Shown here: one piece after another, positions 1 through 5,579 of the stretch
How positions within the stretch are numbered: the stretch's first letter is position 1
Layout of the letters: each line of letters starts with the position of its first letter
Translations under genes and position numbers: made by a program
The notes under the pieces: model-generated
What the model saw: only the letters and a program-made list of their open reading frames with translations
What the model was told of the DNA's origin: nothing
Databases searched by the model: none
Assembly (NCBI GenBank): GCA_002432085.1
Contig: DJFN01000177.1
Span: 794-8,296 of the forward strand
DNA length: 7,503 nt
Source: Flavobacteriales bacterium UBA5871
GTDB lineage: Bacteria > Bacteroidota > Bacteroidia > Flavobacteriales_D > Crocinitomicaceae
Direction: 5' to 3'

Positions 1-1
1 C

Positions 2-340
2 GACGGCGGCCAGATGCGCGACTTCGTTTATGTGAAAGACCTGCTTTCCGTATGCCTTTTCCTGAAAGACCACGATGTTGAATCGGGCATCTACAACCTT
101 GGTTCGGGAACAGCGCGTCCGTTCATCGACCTCGCAATAAGCGTTTTCCGCTCACTGGGCAAAGAACCGAATATCACGTTTGTCGATACGCCGATCGATA
201 TCCGCGACAAATACCAGTACTTCACGGAAGCGAACATGGATAAGCTCATCGCCCAGGGCTATACGAAGCCTTTCACGACACTCGAAAACGGGGTGGAAGA
301 TTATGTGAAGAATTACCTGGCGAAGGAAGCGTATATCTAG
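2..340 (+). CDS. hldD: ADP-glyceromanno-heptose 6-epimerase, C-terminal part (partial)
   Basis: This is the last 112 codons of HldD/RfaD; the reading frame is open to the window edge and enters as DGGQ-MRDF, so the first in-window ATG at 14 is internal. The enzyme inverts C6 of ADP-D-glycero-mannoheptose to give the L-glycero form, the heptose donor for LPS inner core, in the cytosol. What shows it: the block QMRDFVYVKD, the YNLGSG motif, and the tail pattern Y.YFTEANMDKLIAQGY.KPF.TLE.GV.DYV, which matches the E. coli HldD C-terminus (RQMRDFVYVKD, FNLGTG, Y.AFTQADL..L.AAGYDKPF.T). The Rossmann NAD-binding half and the Ser/Tyr/Lys catalytic residues lie upstream of the window and cannot be checked. 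A related extended-SDR epimerase is the only realistic alternative. It ends at TAG 338-340 and is convergent with the next gene. Confidence 0.92.
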   Translation, partial: DGGQMRDFVYVKDLLSVCLFLKDHDVESGIYNLGSGTARPFIDLAISVFRSLGKEPNITFVDTPIDIRDKYQYFTEANMDKLIAQGYTKPFTTLENGVEDYVKNYLAKEAYI

Positions 341-348
341 TTTTTCGG

Positions 349-372
349 TCTCCGGTCGCCAGTCTTTAGCCG
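349..372. repeat. GGTC-rich degenerate repeat, single copy after hldD
   Basis: Eight bases after the hldD stop codon lies TCTCCGGTCGCCAGTCTTTAG followed by CCG. It matches 5557-5579 after the first tonB gene (TCCGGTCGCC, A or G, GTCTTTAG, C or T, CG) with two substitutions in 22 bases. Two copies placed just behind stop codons of unrelated genes indicate a dispersed intergenic repeat. No function can be read from it. Confidence 0.55.
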
Positions 373-415
373 CTTGAGTGGTGAAAAGGCCACTTAGGAT
401 TCCAAGCTAAATCTT

Positions 416-429
416 GTTCAAATTTGAAC
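416..429. promoter_or_regulatory. 14-bp perfect palindrome, possible protein-binding site
   Basis: GTTCAAATTTGAAC is its own reverse complement over all 14 bases, with no spacer. A spacerless, AT-centred palindrome suits a homodimeric DNA-binding protein better than an RNA hairpin, since it leaves no loop. It ends five bases before the 11-bp tandem array. Which protein would bind is unknown, and a binding role is inference. Confidence 0.35.
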
Positions 430-434
430 GCGCG

Positions 435-489
435 ATAACTGTACAATAACTGTAATATAACTGTACAGTAACTCTAATAGAACTATAAT
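435..489. repeat. Five tandem 11-bp iteron-like repeats
   Basis: Five consecutive units of exactly 11 bp start at 435, 446, 457, 468 and 479. The consensus is ATAACTGTA followed by CA or AT. Units 1 and 3 are identical, unit 2 differs only in the last two bases, and units 4 and 5 carry two or three further changes in the core. AACT and the A at unit position 9 occur in every copy. A period of 11 bp puts each copy on nearly the same face of the helix, as in protein-binding iterons. The array lies between convergent 3' ends, not upstream of a gene, so an ordinary operator role is not obvious. Replication, segregation, nucleoid binding, or a neutral microsatellite-like expansion are all possible. 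Confidence 0.7.
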
Positions 490-678
490 GACATTGAAAA
501 ATCCTGAAACCCTTATGAATAAAGGGATGAAGAAGGGCGGATTTTTCGTTTTCCGATCGATTTTTCCTGTTTTTCGGCCTTGCTGAATTTTTAGGTTTTC
601 AAGGATTCAGTTTCCAGTTAGTCATGGTAGTTTGGCTTATTCGTCTTCTCCAAGTCCCAACAACAGCTCGATAGATGC

Positions 679-1095
679 CTAGGCGAGCTCGCGGTTGGTA
701 TTGTAGCGTTGAGAGGCACCTTCGGAACCGTCAGCGGCAAAGTCGTGCAATCCTTGTGCTTCGGCCTTCAGGTATTTGAGACAGGCGATCATTTCTTTCA
801 CGTATTCTTTGTCATCGGATGTCAAACTGCCTGATTGATCTTTCACCGTTTTGTCGAGCATTTCAATCAGCACATCGATCATGGCTGTCTGTTCGTTCAT
901 AAGGGCCTGTACGCGTTCGGCATCATAGCTTTCGACAGCATGACAGTCGGCAACGGCACCGATTGTGATATAGGTATTGTAAAGAGCGATCGAGGCCGTT
1001 CCACCGAAAGCTTCGCGAACTTCGGAGCTGCATTGTCCGAACGAGCTGCTGAAGCTTCCGAAGGTCAGCAGCAGGATAAGGATGATCTTTTTCAT
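679..1095 (-). CDS. Small secreted protein of unknown function
   Basis: A 138-residue protein that I do not recognise. The N-terminus MKKIILILLLTFGSFSSSFG is a typical Sec signal peptide, with likely cleavage near residue 20 (SFG-QC). The mature part is mostly helical in character, acidic, and has three cysteines (C22, C51, C105). C22 sits just after the predicted cleavage site, but the preceding FGQ does not fit a lipobox, so a lipoprotein is unlikely; a periplasmic or exported protein is expected. No T9SS sorting domain is present. The start has no Shine-Dalgarno sequence, only an A-rich leader, as is normal in Bacteroidota. Its 5' end faces the large secreted protein gene across a 322-bp divergent region. 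The frame stays open for 13 codons beyond the TAG at 679-681, down to TAA at 637-639. Confidence 0.72.
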   Translation of the reverse strand: MKKIILILLLTFGSFSSSFGQCSSEVREAFGGTASIALYNTYITIGAVADCHAVESYDAERVQALMNEQTAMIDVLIEMLDKTVKDQSGSLTSDDKEYVKEMIACLKYLKAEAQGLHDFAADGSEGASQRYNTNRELA

Positions 1096-1114
1096 AGCGC
1101 TTGTTTTTGGTGAT

Positions 1115-1122
1115 CAAAGCTA
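1115..1122 (-). promoter_or_regulatory. Putative -7 element of the small secreted gene
   Basis: On the minus strand TAGCTTTG matches the Bacteroidota -7 consensus TAnnTTTG exactly and ends 19 bases before the ATG. A short 5' leader would follow. The nearest upstream TTTG is only 14 bases away (complement of 1137-1140), shorter than the usual 19-21, so the -33 part is weak. Confidence 0.4.
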
Positions 1123-1417
1123 CACAAAATCAGCGCCAAAAATCAGCTTAATTGTCGTGCGGTAACAGATCCGATCGCTAAAACCGCATCGGGTTTTAAT
1201 TTTTGCTGGAATTCATATTGTATCTAACATTTCAAAATAATTTACAACACTATTTTTAAGTCTTAACATGCAAAAGCGCCAAAAACTACCGTTTACTCAA
1301 TAAGTACTACAAAACGATGGTTTTAGTTGGTTTTTCCCTAAGTTGGAACCCGCATAATTAAAGGGTTTCCGGATAAATGAAGGAAAATCCAATTACTTAA
1401 CAACTTAATTTTAATGT
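1123..1417. other. AT-rich divergent intergenic region
   Basis: This region separates two divergently transcribed genes and should hold the promoter of the large secreted protein. The best candidate on the plus strand is TAAGTTGG at 1339-1346, one mismatch from TAnnTTTG and 71 bases before the ATG at 1418; no TTG lies at a suitable distance upstream, so the call is weak. The 20 bases before the ATG are A/T only apart from isolated C and G, with no Shine-Dalgarno. A short AAAAC/GTTTT inverted repeat lies around 1311-1324. No ORF is supported here. Confidence 0.4.
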
Positions 1418-4105
1418 ATGAGAATGTTTTACAGGAAATTACATCTTCTTACCCTAATCGCAGTGGCGGGATTCTCGCTGACAGCTGCCGCGCAGGCGCC
1501 GGTTAACGACACCTGTACGGGTGCGCTGGAGCTGTCATGTGGTCAGACCCTGACCGGGAACAACGAAGAAGCGGAAGATGATGTGCTGCCGGCTGCCGAC
1601 TGTGGAGATGGTGGCGATGCTGGTTATTTTAAAGGAGTGTGGTACAAGATCACTACCACAAGCGCGGGAAGCCTTTCGCTTGAAACGTGCGGATCGGATT
1701 TCGATACCTACATGCGTGTTTACAAAGGTGCCGATTGCGACAACCTCACCGAGTGTGTTGGCTACAGCGACGATGGCGACAACTGCGACGACAACGGTTC
1801 TTCGATGTCGTTTGTGGTAGAAGAAAACGACACTTATTACATCCTGCTCGGTGGCTACAGCGAAACCAGCTACGGCGATTACACGATCACTGCGACCTGC
1901 TTCGAGCCGGCTGCCAATGATACCTGTGCCGCTGCAATCGAGCTGACGTGCGGTGAAACCGTAACAGGAAATACTTCGGGCGCTTCAGACGATGAGGTAC
2001 CTGCTGTTTCCTGCGATGGCGACGATCCGGACTACGGAAATTTCCGTGGCGTGTGGTACAAAATCACTGCCGAAAGTGCGGGAAGCATGGTGGTTAGCAG
2101 CTGTGGCTCCGACTTCGATACATATATGCGCGTTTACAAAGGTGACGACTGCGACAACCTGACCGAATGCATGGGGGCCAATGATGACGGCGACAACTGC
2201 GACGACGTAGGTTCCACAATTTCGTTCACGACAGAAGAAGACGCTACTTATTACATTCTGCTCTCAGGATTGGGCGAAGAAAGCTTCGGTAACTTCACGC
2301 TGACAGCTGAATGCTACGAGCCTGCTACAAACGATACCTGTTCAGCTGCAATTGAGCTGACATGCGGTCAGACGCTCATTGGAAACACTTCCGGTGCGGC
2401 AGACGATGAAGTACCAGCTGCTGCTTGCACAGACGACGATACAGATTACGGTAAGACCAAAGCGGTTTGGTACAAAATCACACCGGCTGCTGCGGGAAGC
2501 GTATCCATTTCGACTTGTGGCTCTGATTTCGATACTTACCTGCGTGTATACAAAGGTGACGACTGCGACAACCTGACAGAATGCATGGGCTACAGCGACG
2601 ACGGCGCAAGCTGCGACGATGCTGGTTCTGCTATGAGCTTTACTGCGGAAGCGGGCCAGACTTACTACATCCTGCTCGGTGGTTATGCTGAAGAAAGCTT
2701 TGGTGCATTCACTATTACAGCTACCTGCTTCGAAGCAACGGCCAACGATAACTGTGCTGATGCAATCGAGCTGGAATGCGGCGAAACACTGACAGGAAAC
2801 ACACTGGATGCTACAAACGACGTGCTGCCTGCTGTTGCCTGCACGGATGACGAAACCGATGCAGGTCTGACTAACAGCGTTTGGTACAAGATCACGGCTG
2901 CCACTTCCGGAACAATGGTGATCGAAACCTGCGGCTCCGAATTCGATACGTACCTGCGTGCTTACAAAGGTGCGGACTGCGACAACTTCACAGAGTGCAT
3001 GGGCTACAACGCTTATGGCAACTGCGACAATGCCGGTTCCACACTCAGCTTCTCTGCTGAAGCAGGTGAAACATACTACATCCTGCTCGGCGGTTATGAC
3101 GCAGCAAGCTTCGGAGCATATACCATCACGGCTACTTGCTTTGAAGCAACGGCTAACGACAGCTGTGCCGATGCAACCGAGCTGACTTGCGGTCAGACAC
3201 TGACAGGAAACACGGCGGATGCTACAGACGATCTGCTTCCTGCTGCTGCCTGCGAAGATGACAGCCCGGATTACGGTCTGATCAGAGGCGTTTGGTACAC
3301 GATCACGCCGGCTTCTTCCGGAGATGTGAACATTACGACCTGCGGTTCCGATTTCGATACTTACGTACGCGTTTACGAGGGCGACGATTGCGATAACCTG
3401 ACCGAATGTATGGGCTACAGTGACGACGGTGCAAGCTGCGATGACAGCGGATCCGATATCACGTTTGCCGCCGAAGCGAACACGACTTACTACATCCTGA
3501 TGGGTGGTTACAACGACGACGACTTCGGCACGTTTACCATTACGGCAAACTGCGTTGTAGTTGTTGACAGCGTTGTAGTGAGCACACAAGGCGGTGTTGC
3601 TGCAGCCATTACGACCGACGGCGGTACGCTTCAGATGGAAGCAGATGTATTCCCTGCAACGGTTGACCAGAGCGTAACCTGGAGCATCGTTCCGGGAACG
3701 GGTGCGGCTACGATCAGCGGCACAGGTCTGGTAACGGCTGAATCCAACGGAACGGTTTGGGCGAAAGCGGTATCGGTAGCGGACAATACGCTGATGGATT
3801 CCCTGGAAATCGTGATCACCAACCAGGTGAACGTAGGACTGGATGAAGCTGCTGCAGCTGCCGGATTCAAAGTGTATCCGAACCCTGCGAAGACCAGCAC
3901 GCGCATCTATATGGAGCAAAATCACCCTGCGCTTACGATTTCCGTTGTGGATGTGTACGGCAGAACCGTAAGCACTCACCAGTTTGAGGAAAACGCGCTG
4001 AACTCAGCACAGGAATTAACGATCGAAAACCTGCCGCAAGGGATGTACTTCATCAAAGCGAACGGTGCCGAGCTGAATTTCTCCGTAACGTTCATCAAAC
4101 AATAA
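1418..4105 (+). CDS. Secreted repeat protein with five Cys-rich PPC-like domains, Ig-like domain and T9SS sorting tail
   Basis: An 895-residue exported protein. Residues 1-26 are a signal peptide (positive start, hydrophobic LLTLIAVAGFSLTAAA). Five tandem repeats follow at about 30-166, 167-304, 305-442, 443-579 and 580-712, each starting AND.C and running through VWYKIT, CGS.FDTY.R.YKG.DCDN.TEC, an acidic DDG..CDD loop, TYYIL.GGY and TIT..CFE. This is the bacterial pre-peptidase C-terminal (PPC)-like beta-sandwich type common in secreted Bacteroidota proteins. Every repeat has eight conserved cysteines. Residues 716-802 resemble a bacterial Ig-like (BIG2) domain, and 808-895 form a type A T9SS sorting domain (KVYPNP 818-823, VYGR 846-849, LPQGMYFIK 872-880). 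The protein should cross the outer membrane by T9SS and be attached or released. No catalytic domain is visible, so adhesion or carbohydrate/metal binding are guesses. ATG 1418 was chosen for the signal peptide; ATG 1424 would also work. Confidence 0.94.
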   Translation: MRMFYRKLHLLTLIAVAGFSLTAAAQAPVNDTCTGALELSCGQTLTGNNEEAEDDVLPAADCGDGGDAGYFKGVWYKITTTSAGSLSLETCGSDFDTYMRVYKGADCDNLTECVGYSDDGDNCDDNGSSMSFVVEENDTYYILLGGYSETSYGDYTITATCFEPAANDTCAAAIELTCGETVTGNTSGASDDEVPAVSCDGDDPDYGNFRGVWYKITAESAGSMVVSSCGSDFDTYMRVYKGDDCDNLTECMGANDDGDNCDDVGSTISFTTEEDATYYILLSGLGEESFGNFTLTAECYEPATNDTCSAAIELTCGQTLIGNTSGAADDEVPAAACTDDDTDYGKTKAVWYKITPAAAGSVSISTCGSDFDTYLRVYKGDDCDNLTECMGYSDDGASCDDAGSAMSFTAEAGQTYYILLGGYAEESFGAFTITATCFEATANDNCADAIELECGETLTGNTLDATNDVLPAVACTDDETDAGLTNSVWYKITAATSGTMVIETCGSEFDTYLRAYKGADCDNFTECMGYNAYGNCDNAGSTLSFSAEAGETYYILLGGYDAASFGAYTITATCFEATANDSCADATELTCGQTLTGNTADATDDLLPAAACEDDSPDYGLIRGVWYTITPASSGDVNITTCGSDFDTYVRVYEGDDCDNLTECMGYSDDGASCDDSGSDITFAAEANTTYYILMGGYNDDDFGTFTITANCVVVVDSVVVSTQGGVAAAITTDGGTLQMEADVFPATVDQSVTWSIVPGTGAATISGTGLVTAESNGTVWAKAVSVADNTLMDSLEIVITNQVNVGLDEAAAAAGFKVYPNPAKTSTRIYMEQNHPALTISVVDVYGRTVSTHQFEENALNSAQELTIENLPQGMYFIKANGAELNFSVTFIKQ
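1505..3553 (+). repeat. Five in-frame tandem repeats of about 411-414 bp
   Basis: The DNA encoding the PPC-like domains is a tandem array with units starting at 1505, 1916, 2330, 2744 and 3155. Unit lengths are 411, 414, 414, 411 and about 399 bp, always a multiple of three. Long stretches are near identical at DNA level, for example around the GACTGCGACAACCTGAC motif. The array may expand or contract by recombination and is a likely spot for assembly error. Confidence 0.9.
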
Positions 4106-4125
4106 GCTTAAAACGCTCAATAAAG

Positions 4126-4154
4126 AAAGGCTGTCTGAAAAGGCAGCCTTTTTT
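4126..4154 (+). terminator. Intrinsic terminator of the large secreted protein gene
   Basis: A 10-bp stem (4126-4135 with 4142-4151, including one G-T pair) closes a six-base TGAAAA loop and runs into T6 at 4149-4154. It begins 20 bases after the TAA stop. The AAAGGCTG/CAGCCTTT arms with a U-tract are a classical factor-independent terminator for transcription from the left. Confidence 0.9.
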
Positions 4155-4233
4155 GTTTCTAACAACGCTCTTATAGCGGATAGCTTCTCCCACGAATACA
4201 CGAATAACGCACTTTGTGTGAATGTAGGCGAAT

Positions 4234-4253
4234 CCTGGGAACTTGTTCCCAGG
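4234..4253. repeat. Perfect 9-bp inverted repeat with 2-bp centre
   Basis: CCTGGGAAC and GTTCCCAGG flank a TT centre. As RNA or single-stranded DNA it could fold with an 8-bp stem and a CTTG loop. It has no U-tract after it, so it is not a terminator. It is nested inside the 183-bp element. Confidence 0.6.
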
Positions 4254-4312
4254 TTAAAACAACCGTTTCCTTCAAAAGGACTCAGATCGTAATAATTTTA
4301 ATGTTCGTGTAC

Positions 4313-4328
4313 ATCCGCCAAGGCGGAT
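4313..4328. repeat. Perfect 7-bp inverted repeat with 2-bp centre
   Basis: ATCCGCC and GGCGGAT flank an AA centre. It is embedded in TTCGTG-like sequence (GTTCGTGTAC before, TATTCGTTG after), as if a small palindrome had been inserted into a tract resembling the element ends. No U-tract follows. Confidence 0.6.
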
Positions 4329-4372
4329 TATTCGTTGAAATTCTATACAGTACGTCATCCGTGTATTCGTGG

Positions 4373-4526
4373 AAAACAACAACTCTTGCATCGTATTGGT
4401 CAACAGGCAGATTTGATATCTGATATGTCCAGCCATCCTAATGTACTGATGTCTTGAAGTCTAAGCTCTTGAAATCCCCAAAACGACCGTTCGCTAAACA
4501 ACCACTGCACAAAAAGTTCTTTTCCA
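4373..4526. other. Intergenic spacer before the first tonB promoter
   Basis: No gene, RNA or strong structure is visible. It contains a small CAGAT/ATCTG inverted repeat near 4409 and two loosely similar CTTGAA.TC stretches near 4453-4476. The only open frame crossing into it (4214-4423) runs through the inverted-repeat element and has no protein-like features. Confidence 0.4.
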
Positions 4527-4555
4527 TTGACGATCAGCACTTTTAATTAAGTTCG
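4527..4555 (+). promoter_or_regulatory. Putative promoter of the first tonB gene
   Basis: TTG at 4527-4529 and TAAGTTCG at 4548-4555, 18 bases apart, fit the Flavobacterium/Bacteroides pattern TTG-N17-23-TAnnTTTG with one mismatch in the -7 element. The surrounding CTTTT.A.TAAGTT.G is shared with the second tonB gene, and in both cases the element ends exactly 88 bases before the ATG. That conserved geometry is the main support. Confidence 0.5.
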
Positions 4556-4576
4556 AAAAGCAGAAGAACGACTTTC

Positions 4577-4590
4577 CGGGTGACGATCCG
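4577..4590 (+). promoter_or_regulatory. Conserved 14-nt leader motif of tonB paralogues, copy 1
   Basis: CGGGTGACGATCCG occurs identically ahead of both tonB genes, here 53 bases before the ATG and 21 bases after the -7 element, so within the predicted 5' leader. In this copy CCGG and CCGG (4576-4579 and 4588-4591) can pair around GTGACGAT. It may be a protein- or RNA-level control site, or just slowly diverging duplicated sequence. Confidence 0.5.
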
Positions 4591-4643
4591 GCGGTCTTTC
4601 GAAGCGCAAAATCAACAGAATACCAACTTATAAATCCAACATC

Positions 4644-5516
4644 ATGACAGCAATCCTCATTATTGTTGCTATTGTTGCCGCCGTCTGCCTTTATGACTTC
4701 TTTTCGACGCGCAACTGGCAGCAGGTAACATCTTCCGTCAGGAACGAAACCGTTTTCGAGCACCGGAACAAAAGCTACGGTGCGTTCAAGATCCGCCGCG
4801 ATTACAACCGCAACTTTATCCTCATCCTGATCGGAATGGTCGGTGGAGTAGGCGTTATCTATGCAGCGGCAGCCACTTTGCGTGAGCCGGCAAAAAAAGA
4901 AGTAAAGCTTCCGCCGGTTCCGGAGCCAACTTACTGCCCGATCATGCCTGTAGAGCCTGAAAAAGAGCCCGAGCCTGAACCCGAATCGAGACAACAGCAA
5001 ACGCCGCAGCCGCCGATGGACAAGTTCGTTGAGCCGGTTGTGACCAGTGATCCCAAAGCGCCAACCGATCCGGTTGTTGATCCGGGAACAGTTGGTCCTG
5101 TAAAGACTCCTGGTCCGGGCGACTTTATACCACCAACACCGGATCCTCCAGGTCCGCCTACACCGCCGCCGCCGCCACCTCCACCGCCAAAAGAACCGGA
5201 AATTCCGGCCGTACCGGCTGAGTTCCCGGGTGGAAGAAAAGCACTGGCGAAATTCCTGAGTGACAACCTTCGTTACCCGCAATGGGCTGCCGAGGAAGGC
5301 ATAGGTGGAAAATGTTACCTGCGTTTCGTGGTCAGCAAAACCGGTGAGATCTCCCGTGTATCCGTGATCAGGAAAATCGAAGAATGCTCCGACTGCAACA
5401 AAGAAGCGCAGCGTGTAGTGCTGAAAATGCCGAAATGGACTCCGGGCAAAGACAAGCACGGCGATCCGGTAGACAGCTATTTCAATTTGCCGATTACGTT
5501 CCTGCCACCGCAGTAG
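4644..5516 (+). CDS. tonB: TonB family energy transducer, proline-rich linker (paralogue 1)
   Basis: A 290-residue inner-membrane TonB protein that would pass proton-motive energy from ExbB-ExbD to outer-membrane TonB-dependent receptors. Residues 2-20 and 58-77 are hydrophobic helices. Between them lies a charged segment with FEHRNKSYGAFKIRRDYNRN, typical just before the TonB anchor in Bacteroidota. Residues about 81-190 are a Pro/Glu-rich periplasmic linker with a PEPEPE stretch and a run of nine prolines near 174-182. Residues 193-288 are the TonB C-terminal domain (EFPGG, LRYP.WA.E.GIGGKCYLRFVV..TGEISRVSVIR, EAQRVV.KMPKWTPG). C248 and C251 form a CxxC pair. It is followed 325 bases later by a close paralogue; no exbB or exbD is in the window. 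The start is fixed by identity with the paralogue from MTAILII onward. Confidence 0.94.
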   Translation: MTAILIIVAIVAAVCLYDFFSTRNWQQVTSSVRNETVFEHRNKSYGAFKIRRDYNRNFILILIGMVGGVGVIYAAAATLREPAKKEVKLPPVPEPTYCPIMPVEPEKEPEPEPESRQQQTPQPPMDKFVEPVVTSDPKAPTDPVVDPGTVGPVKTPGPGDFIPPTPDPPGPPTPPPPPPPPPKEPEIPAVPAEFPGGRKALAKFLSDNLRYPQWAAEEGIGGKCYLRFVVSKTGEISRVSVIRKIEECSDCNKEAQRVVLKMPKWTPGKDKHGDPVDSYFNLPITFLPPQ

Positions 5517-5579
5517 TCTTCCGGTCTCAGGTCGGCCAGTCTTCCGGTCTTTGGTCTTCCGGTCGCCGGTCTTTAGTCG
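5517..5579. repeat. Degenerate GGTC-rich tandem repeats after tonB paralogue 1
   Basis: TCTTCCGGTC occurs three times, at 5517-5526, 5540-5549 and 5555-5564, spaced by GGTC- and CCAGTC-like sequence, and the tract ends in CCGGTCTTTAGTCG. It begins on the base after the TAG stop. The last unit matches the repeat behind hldD. An inverted CTTCCGGTC copy (GACCGGAAG) lies at 5635-5643. It has no coding potential that I can support. Confidence 0.65.

Larger units (their letters stand above)
341..678. other. Convergent intergenic region, 338 bp
   Basis: This stretch lies between the 3' ends of hldD (+) and the small secreted gene (-), so neither gene starts here. It holds the GGTC-rich repeat, a weak stem (373-382 with 389-398, including G-T pairs), a 14-bp palindrome and the 11-bp repeat array listed separately. 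Positions 541-575 carry four T4-T5 tracts, each followed by C, which could serve transcription termination, but I see no strong GC stem directly before them. No credible ORF was found. Confidence 0.6.
4190..4372. mobile_element. 183-bp element with 16-bp terminal inverted repeats (MITE-like or dispersed intergenic repeat)
   Basis: CCACGAATACACGAAT at 4190-4205 is matched in inverted orientation by 4357-4372, with 15 of 16 bases identical. Between them lie two further palindromes: CCTGGGAAC/GTTCCCAGG (4234-4253, two-base centre) and ATCCGCC/GGCGGAT (4313-4328, two-base centre). Nothing inside encodes a credible protein, so the element would be non-autonomous. I see no obvious target-site duplication, so it may instead be a repetitive intergenic palindrome family. 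It lies 35 bases after a terminator and well ahead of the tonB promoter, a neutral site for insertion. Confidence 0.5.

Noticed and set aside
21..82. The small secreted protein as a lipoprotein (coordinates here are its residues; gene at 679-1095)
   Set aside because: The cysteine after the signal peptide is preceded by FGQ, which does not fit the lipobox L-[AS]-[GA]-C.
435..489. CRISPR array
   Set aside because: Units are 11 bp with no spacers, and no cas gene is nearby.
1310..1318. CAAAACGAT as a shared upstream regulatory word (also 5708-5716, and CAAAACGA at 4479-4486)
   Set aside because: Its distance to the -7-like elements varies from 20 to about 60 bases, and short A-rich words recur by chance in these spacers.
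2342..3979. A 545-codon open frame antisense to the large repeat protein
   Set aside because: It follows the repeat units of the sense gene, where strong codon bias and repetition keep stops out of the opposite frame. Its composition is unlike a real protein and the sense strand is a clear domain protein.
4214..4423. A 69-codon frame crossing the inverted-repeat element
   Set aside because: It reads through both palindromes and a terminal repeat; no protein-like features.
4494..5459. Long open frames antisense to the tonB genes (also 6028-6786)
   Set aside because: They are rich in Arg, Phe and Gly from reading Pro/Glu codons backwards, and both sit over well-supported TonB proteins.
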